From: Bacteroidales bacterium
GTDB lineage: Bacteria > Bacteroidota > Bacteroidia > Bacteroidales > F082
Reading direction: 5' to 3'
Assembly (NCBI GenBank): GCA_017395365.1
Contig: JAFPUN010000021.1
Span: 124,001 to 188,000, forward strand
DNA: 64,000 bases
Shown here one piece after another: positions 46,642 through 55,600 of this stretch (position 1 is its first letter; the number at the start of each line of letters is the position of its first letter). The notes under the pieces are model-generated. The model did not search any database. It was not told where the DNA came from and saw only the letters and a list, made by a program, of their open reading frames with translations. The translations under genes and the position numbers were made by a program.

Positions 46642-49134
46642 TCACATCGGATCGACGTCGATCTGCACTTGCACAGCCTTATACTCTGAGTTTTGCTGGA
46701 AGAGATGTATCTGATTGGCGATCAACTCTTTCACCTTTTGTGTGTTATAATCGCGCCTGAACTTCACCATCATCTGCTTGATATACAAATTCTTGACCCT
46801 TGAAACCACGGGGTATTCAGGCCCAAGCAGATCCTGTTTGAAAATGGGTCGAAGCATAGCGGCCAACTCTGCCGCTGCAGGGTTGAGTTTCTGGTAGTCC
46901 TTGTGCTTCAAGCGGATGAGAATCAGGCGATAGAAGGGCGGATAGCCAAACTGCCTGCGAATGACCATCTGCTTCTCGTAAAGTCCACGGAAGTCGTTGC
47001 GCAACACATCTTGCAACACGGGATGCGCAGGTTCGTAGGTCTGGATGATGACTTTGCCTTGCTTGCCTTTGCGCCCTGCCCTACCCGCCACCTGGGCCAT
47101 CAGTTGGAAGCTGCGCTCGTGGGCGCGGAAGTCGGGGAACGAGAGCATGTTGTCGGCATTGAGAATGCCCACCACCTTCACCGAGTCGAAGTCCAAGCCT
47201 TTGGTGACCATCTGCGTGCCCACGAGGATGTTGGTTTCCTTGTCCTGAAAGCGCTCCAAGATGCTCTGGTAGTCGTTCTTCGAGCGGGTGGTGTCGAGGT
47301 CAAGGCGGGCCACTTTGGCTTCAGGCATGACAAGGCTCAAATCCTCCTCAATCTTCTCAGTGCCAAAGCCATGCATGCGTATGTTGGGGCTGTGACAGAC
47401 AGGGCACTCGCTTGGCACGCTGGCCGTGTAGCCACAATAGTGGCAGCGCAACACATTCTGGCTCTTGTGGTAGATGAGGCTCACATCGCAATTGATGCAC
47501 TGCGGCACATAATGACAATCGTCGCACTCGATACGCAACGAGAAGCCGCGACGGTTTTGGAACAGGATGGTCTGATTGTGCTCCTCCAAGGTCTCTTTCA
47601 TGGCATCCAGCAAGGTGCTACCGAAGTCGGCCTTCATGGTCTTGCGCCGACGCTCCACACGCATGTCGCTGAGGATGATTTCGGGCATCTGCACACCACC
47701 ATAGCGTTCTGTGATCTCCACCAGACGATATCGCCCATTCAAGGCGTTGAAGTAACTCTCATACGAAGGTGTGGCCGAGCCCAACACAATGTTCGCCTTA
47801 TGCATGGCGGCCAACACAATGGCGGCATCGCGGGCGTTGTAACGCGGAGCTGGATCGACTTGCTTGAAACTGCTGTCGTGTTCCTCGTCGACGATAATCA
47901 AGCCTATATCGGAATAAGGTAGGAAGATAGCCGAGCGCGAGCCAATAATGATTTGGTGTTTTGGGGACTGCGTCTGTCCAAAGTCACGCACCTGCTCCCA
48001 CACCTCGACTCGCTCGTTGTTGCCGTAACGCGAATGGTACACACCCAACTTGTCGCCGAAATAGGCTTTCAGGCGGTTGATGATTTGCGCTGTAAGCGCA
48101 ATCTCCGGCAGGAGATAAAGCACCTGCTTGCCTTGGTCGACGGCTTCCTTGATGAACTTGATGTAAATCTCGGTCTTGCCGCTCGAGGTTACACCATGGA
48201 GCAACACGGGCTTGTTCTCGCCAAATCCAGCCTTGATGCCATCGTATGCCTTTTGCTGTGCTTCAGTGAGCTGTATACTGTCCACGTCGGTCTGCACCTT
48301 GAATTCCTTGAGTCGGCTGACCTTGCGCTCGTAGACCTCGAAAATGCCTTTTTCGGCCATGTTTTTCAGTATGGTGGAGTTGGCATTGGCCTTTTGCAGC
48401 AAGATCTTGGCCATGACGTCGTTATCGGCATCACCACCGAGGGTGATAAAGGCGAGAAGCACCTCCAATTGCTTATAAGCACGTTTTGTCAGCGTGTCCA
48501 TCAGTTCATGGAGTCTGGCCTCATCGCGATAATCTGCCGCAAGCCTCACAAAACGCTCGTATTTGGCCTTATATTTCTCGTTCAGCTCCTCCTCCATCAC
48601 GAGAATGCCTTTCTCCATCATGCTGTGAACGAGGGGCATCACCTTCTTAAAACCGATGATCTTGCTCACCTCGCTGATGGTGATTCTCGGCTTGATCTGT
48701 AAGGCTTCCACGATGAGATACTCGAAATCGTTCAAAGCCACGGAGTCGAGCTGGTAGTCGGGCGAGAGAGCCACGGTGGTCTCGCTGCTCAGCTTCAAGG
48801 CAGAAGGCAATGCAGCCTGCATCACCTCTCCAGGATGGCACATGTAATAGGTCTTCACCCAGTCCCAAAACTTCAACTGCTTCTCGTTGACCATCGGCTG
48901 GTCATCGAGCAGGTCGGTAAGGAACTTGACTTCTACCGAGGGCACCTGTTCGGTCAATCCCACAATAAGTCCCGACATGATCTTGGTCTTGCCAAACTGC
49001 ACCACTGCCCGTTGACCCACACGTACCTGATCGTTCAGTGCGTAGGGCACACGATAGGTGAAGGTGCCTGGCACGGGAATCGGCAGCAACACCTCAGCAA
49101 AAAGGGTGATTCTATCGGATGAAGAAGGATTCAT
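46642..49134 (-). CDS. priA: Primosomal protein N' (PriA helicase)
   Basis: PriA restarts stalled replication forks. The 830-residue protein has the N-terminal DNA-binding domain (LFAEVLLPIPVPGTFTYRVP), Walker A GVTSSGKTEIY, the VDEEHDSSFK Walker B box, eight zinc-binding cysteines in the CDDCHYVPQCINCDVSL region, and helicase motifs VAGRAGRKGKQGKVIIQT. The start MNPSSSDRIT at 49134 is chosen because the 66 bases upstream are a known-type repeat (GTCATTGCGAGGCACGAAGC on the minus strand), not family sequence. It lies 68 bases after the DUF5103 gene. Confidence 0.95.
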   Translation of the reverse strand: MNPSSSDRITLFAEVLLPIPVPGTFTYRVPYALNDQVRVGQRAVVQFGKTKIMSGLIVGLTEQVPSVEVKFLTDLLDDQPMVNEKQLKFWDWVKTYYMCHPGEVMQAALPSALKLSSETTVALSPDYQLDSVALNDFEYLIVEALQIKPRITISEVSKIIGFKKVMPLVHSMMEKGILVMEEELNEKYKAKYERFVRLAADYRDEARLHELMDTLTKRAYKQLEVLLAFITLGGDADNDVMAKILLQKANANSTILKNMAEKGIFEVYERKVSRLKEFKVQTDVDSIQLTEAQQKAYDGIKAGFGENKPVLLHGVTSSGKTEIYIKFIKEAVDQGKQVLYLLPEIALTAQIINRLKAYFGDKLGVYHSRYGNNERVEVWEQVRDFGQTQSPKHQIIIGSRSAIFLPYSDIGLIIVDEEHDSSFKQVDPAPRYNARDAAIVLAAMHKANIVLGSATPSYESYFNALNGRYRLVEITERYGGVQMPEIILSDMRVERRRKTMKADFGSTLLDAMKETLEEHNQTILFQNRRGFSLRIECDDCHYVPQCINCDVSLIYHKSQNVLRCHYCGYTASVPSECPVCHSPNIRMHGFGTEKIEEDLSLVMPEAKVARLDLDTTRSKNDYQSILERFQDKETNILVGTQMVTKGLDFDSVKVVGILNADNMLSFPDFRAHERSFQLMAQVAGRAGRKGKQGKVIIQTYEPAHPVLQDVLRNDFRGLYEKQMVIRRQFGYPPFYRLILIRLKHKDYQKLNPAAAELAAMLRPIFKQDLLGPEYPVVSRVKNLYIKQMMVKFRRDYNTQKVKELIANQIHLFQQNSEYKAVQVQIDVDPM

Positions 49135-49140
49135 GTCTAG

Positions 49141-49195
49141 ATTGACTTCGTCGAATCTGCGATTTGCTTCGTGCCTCGCAATGACGCGAAGCGGC
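49141..49195. repeat. GTCATTGCGAGGCACGAAGC-type intergenic repeat
   Basis: On the minus strand the gap between DUF5103 and priA holds GTCATTGCGAGGCACGAAGC followed by AAATCGCAGATTCGACGAAG, with GCGTCATTGCGA/TCGCAGATTCGACG forming imperfect inverted parts. It is a dispersed repeat word family seen in many bacteria and shares the CGTCATTGCG core with the REP-like units here. Confidence 0.5.
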
Positions 49196-49202
49196 GACAA
49201 GA

Positions 49203-50474
49203 TTAATGTGAGTTGACCACAGAATAGCCGACCAATTCGTCATAGCCCTTGAGGGCGTTGTAGAAGTAGAAATACAGCTTGTAGACGTTGTTGGTCTCCC
49301 AATGGTTGCCAGCGGTCAGTTCGGTAGTGACCTCATAGGTGTCGCGATCGACGGTGACAAACATAAAGTTGTAGTAGCCCTGTTTGAGCACCATCGAGCA
49401 GGTGTAGCCATGCAGGCGGTAGTCGTAGGTCATCTTATTGCTGTCGTTGAAACACCAGTCGTTAAGGGCGCCCATGATGTAGATGTCCTCATGCGTCAAA
49501 GGGGCTTCACTCTTATAAAAGAAGTTGACGCGGCAATAGTCGGCCTCGGTAGCATTGTCCAAGTTCTCGTCTTCCACGTAGATGAATTTCTCGCCATGGA
49601 TATCTTCGTAAGAAGCGTAGGCTTGTCTTGCTCGTGACTCACAAGTGGCAATGTCAATCTCGAATGACTCGTCGGTTTGCCTGATATGAGCCAAGTTCTC
49701 TGACTGGAAATAGAAGTTGCTTGTATTGAATCTTCTGTATTGGTTGGCTGCCTCAAACACGGTCTGCGGATGATGTTCGAATGAGAGATAGTCGGGATAG
49801 ACATAGGTGGGCTTCAGGCCTTCAGCGGCATTGTCCCATCGGCCGTTTTGCCGGATGGTCAGATGGCTGTATTGTTGTGTGTTACCCGTCAGATAGTTGT
49901 TCATATTCACTCTTACATTGAGCTGCTGATGCGTGTCGGTAAACGACAACTCGTCAGGATAGCGTGGCACGGTGGCACCCACATGGGCTTTCTCGTCAAT
50001 CACCATGAAACGGCGGGTAAAATAGAGGTCGTTGATGTCATCACCATAGACAACAAGCAAGTAATTACCCGAAAGGAGGGGCATCATGTCGTCTTTAGGA
50101 AACTTGAGGTGATAGTTGACATAATCGATTAAGGTATTGCGCGAGAAAGCGTAATCATCCAATCGGTCAGAGTCGAAGCCAGAGGCATATTGCAGGCGTT
50201 GCAGGTCGGTGGGTCGCCAGTCATAACCGCAATGGATAAAGGTATAGTTGAGCACCTCGCCTTCGCCATCGATGACGTCGAACGAAAGGGTGAGACGTTC
50301 CGTCATGTCCTCCAAAGGGATGATGGGGTCGGTGAGCTGGTTGTCGTCAGCATAAAGTAGCACGGTCTGCACCTGGGGCTTGTAGTTGATGTTGCCGCAG
50401 GGCAGGTCGAAATCCTGGGCAAAGAGGCTAGTCATCATGCCAACCGCTAGTATTAATAAAGTGATTCTTTTCAT
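49203..50474 (-). CDS. DUF5103 domain protein
   Basis: A 423-residue secreted or envelope protein with a signal peptide (LLILAVGMMTSLFAQ) and the Bacteroidota DUF5103 fold: PCGNINYKPQVQTVLLYAD near the start, YTFIHCGYDWRPTDLQRLQY, and an Ig/CBM48-like C-terminal part (EDIYIMGALNDWCFNDSNKM; LKQGYYNFMFV) typical of carbohydrate-binding E-set domains. The start at 50474 lies 18 bases after a -7 element. The function of the family is unknown; many members are linked to T9SS-bearing species. Confidence 0.82.
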   Translation of the reverse strand: MKRITLLILAVGMMTSLFAQDFDLPCGNINYKPQVQTVLLYADDNQLTDPIIPLEDMTERLTLSFDVIDGEGEVLNYTFIHCGYDWRPTDLQRLQYASGFDSDRLDDYAFSRNTLIDYVNYHLKFPKDDMMPLLSGNYLLVVYGDDINDLYFTRRFMVIDEKAHVGATVPRYPDELSFTDTHQQLNVRVNMNNYLTGNTQQYSHLTIRQNGRWDNAAEGLKPTYVYPDYLSFEHHPQTVFEAANQYRRFNTSNFYFQSENLAHIRQTDESFEIDIATCESRARQAYASYEDIHGEKFIYVEDENLDNATEADYCRVNFFYKSEAPLTHEDIYIMGALNDWCFNDSNKMTYDYRLHGYTCSMVLKQGYYNFMFVTVDRDTYEVTTELTAGNHWETNNVYKLYFYFYNALKGYDELVGYSVVNSH

Positions 50475-50491
50475 CGCGGTAGTATTTGCCG

Positions 50492-50499
50492 CAAAGGTA
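50492..50499 (-). promoter_or_regulatory. -7 promoter element of the DUF5103 gene
   Basis: The minus strand reads TACCTTTG. It excludes an upstream ATG at 50522, which would lie before the promoter. Confidence 0.6.
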
Positions 50500-50507
50500 A
50501 TAAAAAT

Positions 50508-50535
50508 GTAGAGACGGTGCATGCACCGTCTCTAC
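50508..50535. repeat. 28-bp GTAGAGACG palindrome, copy 3
   Basis: Perfect palindrome with arms GTAGAGACG and CGTCTCTAC around GTGCATGCAC. It follows the HIT gene stop by 24 bases and precedes the DUF5103 promoter, where it could end the greA-HIT transcript. Confidence 0.75.
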
Positions 50536-50558
50536 AAATCCGTTTCATTAAAATCATA

Positions 50559-50951
50559 TTAGAGATTCTCAATGATGCGCTTCTGCACTTCGCGGAACTC
50601 ATCTTCACTCATGTGGACATGTTCTTTCTTGAAGTCCATGTCACCCTCTTGGGTGATGGGGATGAGATGGATGTGCGCGTGAGGCACTTCCAATCCGATG
50701 ACAGCCACGCCGATGCGTTTGCAGGGCACGGCTTTCTCGATGGCCTTGGCCACCTTCTTGGCAAAGACCATCATGGCACCGAGTTCGTCATCATCGAGGT
50801 TGAAAATATAGTCGTCTTCATGTTTGGGCACCACCAAAGTGTGACCCACGGCCACGGGGTTGATATCCATGAAAGCGAAGAAACGCTCGTCCTCGGCAAT
50901 CTTATAGCAAGGGATTTCGCCTTGAATGATTCTAGAGAATATGGTAGCCAT
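50559..50951 (-). CDS. HIT-family nucleotide hydrolase/transferase
   Basis: A 130-residue HIT protein: ATIFSRIIQGEIPCYKI at the start, HTLVVPKH, and the histidine triad in VPHAHIHLIP. HIT proteins hydrolyse adenylated substrates such as AMP-lysine or diadenosine phosphates. The start MATIFS is chosen over an upstream ATG that overlaps greA. It lies 10 bases after greA and is probably co-transcribed. Confidence 0.93.
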   Translation of the reverse strand: MATIFSRIIQGEIPCYKIAEDERFFAFMDINPVAVGHTLVVPKHEDDYIFNLDDDELGAMMVFAKKVAKAIEKAVPCKRIGVAVIGLEVPHAHIHLIPITQEGDMDFKKEHVHMSEDEFREVQKRIIENL

Positions 50952-50961
50952 AGTCGTTGGT

Positions 50962-51435
50962 TTATCGGGTGATCTCAATGATTTCGAAATTCACTTTGCC
51001 GGCGGGTACCTGAATCTCGGCCACATCGCCTACCTGTTTTCCAAGCAGACCTTGGCCAATGGGCGAGTTGATGGAGAGCTTGCCTTCCTTGAAGTTAGCC
51101 TCTTTCTCTGGCACGATGGCATAGGTCATCACCATGCCCGACTTGACGTTCTTGATCTTTACCGTTGAATAGAGCAGCACCTTTGAGTTGTCCATCTTCG
51201 ACTCGTCAAGAATACGGGCATTGAAGATAAGGTCTTGCAGTTCTGCAATCTTGGCTTCAAGCAGGCCTTGGGCTTCTTTAGCAGCGTCATATTCAGCATT
51301 TTCTGAAAGGTCGCCCTTGTCACGTGCTTCCTGGATGGCTTGCACGATGCGCGGACGTTCGCGGAGGATCAGGTCGTCGAGCTCGTCCTTCAGTTTTTGT
51401 AACCCCTCGGGGGTAAAGTACTTTATTTCAGACAT
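50962..51435 (-). CDS. greA: Transcription elongation factor GreA
   Basis: GreA rescues backtracked RNA polymerase by stimulating transcript cleavage. The 157-residue protein has an N-terminal coiled coil (FTPEGLQKLKDELDDLILRE; DKGDLSENAEYDAAKE, with the acidic tip) and a C-terminal FKBP-like domain (LSINSPIGQGLLGKQVGDVA). A promoter 82 bases upstream is followed by a terminator-like hairpin inside the leader, so greA may be controlled by attenuation. It is followed by the HIT gene. Confidence 0.96.
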   Translation of the reverse strand: MSEIKYFTPEGLQKLKDELDDLILRERPRIVQAIQEARDKGDLSENAEYDAAKEAQGLLEAKIAELQDLIFNARILDESKMDNSKVLLYSTVKIKNVKSGMVMTYAIVPEKEANFKEGKLSINSPIGQGLLGKQVGDVAEIQVPAGKVNFEIIEITR

Positions 51436-51474
51436 AATTCTTGTTATTTGATTTCTAAACAGGTTGCAAAAAAG

Positions 51475-51498
51475 AGACCCTTACCGAAATAAGGGTCT
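51475..51498 (-). terminator. Terminator-like hairpin in the greA leader
   Basis: On the minus strand AGACCCTTA and TAAGGGTCT form a perfect 9-bp stem with a 6-base loop, followed by C and six T residues (51468-51473). It lies between the greA promoter (51517-51524) and its start codon (51435). Confidence 0.75.
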
Positions 51499-51516
51499 AC
51501 TTTTGGTTTGCGACTG

Positions 51517-51524
51517 CAAAGATA
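51517..51524 (-). promoter_or_regulatory. -7 promoter element of greA
   Basis: The minus strand reads TATCTTTG, downstream of the PorV-like gene stop and upstream of the leader hairpin. Confidence 0.6.
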
Positions 51525-51552
51525 CGAATAATTTCTTAATCCGAGGTCAGAT

Positions 51553-52641
51553 TTAGAAAAATATTCTGGCGCCAACGCTGTGAGTTCCATTGAAGACGTA
51601 GGTGTCTCTGTAGGAGTAATCCACAGCGAGTTTCAGGCCGTTTTCCTTCTTCGACAACGGAACTTGCACTGACACACCGGCGCTGAGGCCACGGTTGATG
51701 TTCATGCAGCCATCGTTGTCTTGGAAGCCACCCTTCGACCAAATGCCGTTCTCGTAGGTGTAACCGGCACGGACCATGAACAGATCCTTAAAGCCATATT
51801 CCATGCCTAAGGTGAACTGGTCGTTGGTGAAGGAGTTGGAGCAGAAGTTACCGGCAACCGTCAGACGGCTGGTCTCACCAAGGATGAAGTCATAGCCGGC
51901 GGCGATGCTCAACTGCGTGGGCAACTCGAAGTCGTCGACGCGCTGCACCATCGTGAACTGCTGGTTACTGCTATTGTCCATGAACACGCGGAGCGAGATA
52001 CCGTCACCCGAGAACTTCATGGTGGGTCCAATGTTCTTCAGCGTGATGCCGAAGTGAACGTTGTCATAAGGGCCAGTGACGTACTGGATACCAGCGTCCA
52101 AGGCCACACCAACACCACCCATATCCTTGATGGACTCGCTGATGATCTTCAGGTTGAAGCCGCCGCTAATGCTGTTGGAGAAAGCCTTGGCAAACGACAG
52201 GTTGATGTTCATCAGGTTGGGTTTATAGGTGCCGAGGGTACCTGGATCAGGGTTCTGGACCGTGGTAATCGGAATCTCACCGATGCTAAACGACATGATT
52301 GACAGACCCAACACGCTCGATTCACCGACGCGGGCCAAGAGGCCGAACGACGAGATGCGCGTGTCATTGCCCACACCAACCAGCCAGCTGGTGTGGGTAA
52401 AGTTCAGGTCGAGGGTGTTGCAGGATGAAATACCTGCCACGTTACCGTAGATGGCTTCCACGCCGTGGACAAACGACATACCTGCGTTGCCCCAGCCCGA
52501 CGAAGCAGCCCAAGGGTTAATCAACAATTCTGCTGCGCCTGCTTGGCCTGAACGGTCTTTATTACCTGCAAATGCTTGAGGAGTACTTAATCCCAAAAGG
52601 ATTACGAAACTCAATACGATATATCTAAATGATTTCTTCAT
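51553..52641 (-). CDS. PorV/PorQ-family outer-membrane barrel
   Basis: A 362-residue outer-membrane protein of the PorV/PorQ family: signal peptide 1-25 (LGLSTPQAFAG), AGAAELLINPWAASSGWGNA with the typical GxAxM-like start, NFTHTSWLVGVGN, and alternating amphipathic strands to the C-terminal Phe-Phe. PorV shuttles T9SS cargo from the translocon to the attachment complex. It follows the 1505-residue T9SS cargo gene by 36 bases, so it is likely a dedicated partner rather than the housekeeping PorV, which is usually elsewhere. That specialisation is inferred. Confidence 0.82.
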   Translation of the reverse strand: MKKSFRYIVLSFVILLGLSTPQAFAGNKDRSGQAGAAELLINPWAASSGWGNAGMSFVHGVEAIYGNVAGISSCNTLDLNFTHTSWLVGVGNDTRISSFGLLARVGESSVLGLSIMSFSIGEIPITTVQNPDPGTLGTYKPNLMNINLSFAKAFSNSISGGFNLKIISESIKDMGGVGVALDAGIQYVTGPYDNVHFGITLKNIGPTMKFSGDGISLRVFMDNSSNQQFTMVQRVDDFELPTQLSIAAGYDFILGETSRLTVAGNFCSNSFTNDQFTLGMEYGFKDLFMVRAGYTYENGIWSKGGFQDNDGCMNINRGLSAGVSVQVPLSKKENGLKLAVDYSYRDTYVFNGTHSVGARIFF

Positions 52642-52677
52642 GATGATAAATTATTTACGGTTAGCAATTACATTTGT

Positions 52678-55600
52678 TTAGAATGTGTTCAGGTCAACTT
52701 GACGCATGGCGCCGAAGAACTTGATGACGCGCTCGCCGCCGCTGGTCAGATCCTTAACATGGATCAGGTAGAAGCCGCTGGCCACGGGCGTATTGGCGAA
52801 GTTGGTGAGGTCCCAATCGATGCTTGGGCTTTCGTTGTCCTTACGGAACTGACGCACCTTGGTACCGCTCATCGTAAAGATGGACACCACGCACTTGTTG
52901 GGCAGGTTGGTGATCTTCACCTTGTTGGTCAGTGCATTGCCTTCATATGCATCGTAAGCATAGTAGGGATTAGGCACCACCGTGATGAGGTTAAGGTCTT
53001 CGTTAGTCTTTTCAGGATCGTTGAGGGTCGGATCCCAGCCTTCGATTGTGAAGGAGTACTTCGGATTCAGGTTGTTAATCATCAGGTCGTTGTTGGCGGT
53101 CTGCAATTCATAGCCATAGCCAGGACCGTAAGGTTTGGCAAGACGGATACGGATGCGGCAGGCGTTACCTTCAGGCAGCCACTCCATGCCTTCGATACCC
53201 ATCGGCATGCCAATCCATTCAACCAACTTGTAGAAGTTGGCGTTCATGGTCTTGGCAGCACCAGTGTTGGTCATTTGTTCGATGAAGTGCATGGTGTTGT
53301 ACAGCAACTGACCACCGTCATAACCGTAGTTCTTGACTTGCTTCCAAGGTGAGGAGTTAGGCATCACGATGGAGTCCATACGCCAGATGTAGACGAAGTG
53401 CTTGCCACCGAAGACGGGTTCGCCGTCGGCGCCACGGAAGATGGCAGGATCAATCGTCTGGAGCATACCTGTGTTGTCCTCAGCCGTAACTTTCTGCACC
53501 TTGGCAGGATTGAAGATCATGTCGCGGCCGTTCATGTCAGCGAGATAAGAGTCCTCACCGAAGGCCACATTCATGCGGACACCAGTTTCCACGTCGATGA
53601 CATAGCCGGGGAACCATCCCATACCATTTTCACCGATGAAGGCCGGGTTGTTCGGGTCGTTCGGGTTGGGTTGAACACCGAGTTGAGCGCAGGTCTTACC
53701 ATCTTGGTTGACGGAAGCGTGTCTACGCAGGAAGAAGCGGTCGGCACCACCTTCGTTCAGGTTCTTATCCATACCCATTTCAATGACCGGGCAACGGCTC
53801 CACTTCGACTTGTCGGCAGTCAGCACGATGTCGACGCTGGAGGTGCACTTGAAGACATCGTCAAAGCGCGAGTTAGCCGAGTACAAAGGACCGGGGTTCC
53901 TACCGTCATCACCTTGGCTTGAGAAGGTGGTCAGCAGAGCGGGAGCCCAAGTACGACCGGCGATCTTCTCAAAGTTCTCCGTCGGGTCCCAAGGTTTGCT
54001 ATCGCCCTTGCTGGTCTTCTTCGACGACATGGCGTAGTCATTGTTAGAAGCGTTGTCCATATCGACATACGTACCAGAACGGATCCAGTTCAAGAAGGAT
54101 TCAGGAATATCGACGTCCTTGATACCGTCGAGCCACACTTGAGTGGGTTCGTCAAACTCGATAGAGGAAGTAATCACACCGTTGTTGGGGGCAATTACAG
54201 CAGCGTAGTCGTGATAGTCTTCGGGACCGATGCCTGAAGGATCGACATCCTCAAAGTAGTAACCAATCTTCACGCGACCAATATCATAGGTCTGGCTCAC
54301 GTTGATGGAGATACCACGATCGATAAACATCTGCTCATTGGTGTAGATAGTAGTGGTATCGCTTGCGATAGGATTGACACCTTCTTCTATGGGCTCATCC
54401 AAATCCTTCAGATACCAGCGGTTCACCAAGCGAGCAGCGGAATCGCCAAAGATCTCAGCATCGCCAGTGATGCGCTGCGTGTATACCTCGGTCATATCAC
54501 CGAACCAGAGCTCATAGCGGTGCGACTTGACATTCAGCGGGTCGACAATCTTAACGTCGATAGGACCATAGCCAGCCTCGTAAGTCGGGTGGTAGGCAAT
54601 CGGGTAGTTGGGATTACCGAAGCGGTTGGTCGAGTCGTTGGCCAAAGGCTTGCTCATGATTTCGTCGATGGTCTCTTGCGAGAGTTCGAGTTCGTTACCG
54701 CCGTTACCAACACCGACCAAACGGGTGATGGCGGGCTTGTCACCATAGGTGGCGTTCAGCACCGTACCGTTAATGGTCTTATGAGGCACTGCAGAGTAGA
54801 CTTGGATGTTCTTTCTACCTTCGAGGTAGGGCTTCTTCTGACCAAGGAGGCCGTTTTCAACGCCAGGCTCTTGTGAATAGGGCAAGTAGTTGTTGTAGGC
54901 ATAAGCCACAGCCATGAAGTAGTAGGTCTTGTGATTGACAAGGTTCGGGTTGTCGCCCTGGGCAAACTTGTCTTCAGTGATGACGAAGCTGTGGGTGACG
55001 CCGGCGTCGCCGCCATTGACTTTCAGCTTCGGTACGTTAGCTTGAAGCGACTCGTCAAACTCATAGTTCATAATACGACCCACGTTATTGCGGATATCGC
55101 ACTGGAACACTAGACGAGCCTTATCGGTGTTGTTCAGCTCATCGGCACCAACTTCGCCGTTAGCCAACTGATACACCTTATAACCTTCGAAGCGGTACTG
55201 TCTGTCGCACTCCATTTCGATAGAGTGATTAGCGACGGGAACGAGGAAGACGGTATCGTTACCATTATCAAGGGTAGCGTGAATCGAGTCATAAACAATT
55301 TCAACAGCAGTAACGATGGAAGTCGGAATCTCAGGATCGACTTCGACATAACCTTCCTTGTAGTTGTTGGAGATAGCCGTATTCGACAGATAGATGATAA
55401 GTTCTTGGTCAAGTTCGCGGATGGTCAGGTCAGGAGCGTTGGGGCCGTCGATGACTTTGAAGCAGTTGTCGAACAAAGCTTGGCACTTGTCGTCGACCAC
55501 GCGCAGCAATTCGACGGAAGCCCAGGCGCCGCCAGAGGTGGCACGTGCCCACGGCACACCAAAGGTGATGTAGTTAACAGCACCAGGTTCCAGGGTGAAG

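Noticed and set aside
49135..49200. N-terminal extension of PriA
   Set aside because: The extra 22 codons lie in an intergenic repeat, and the family start is MNPSSSD at 49134.
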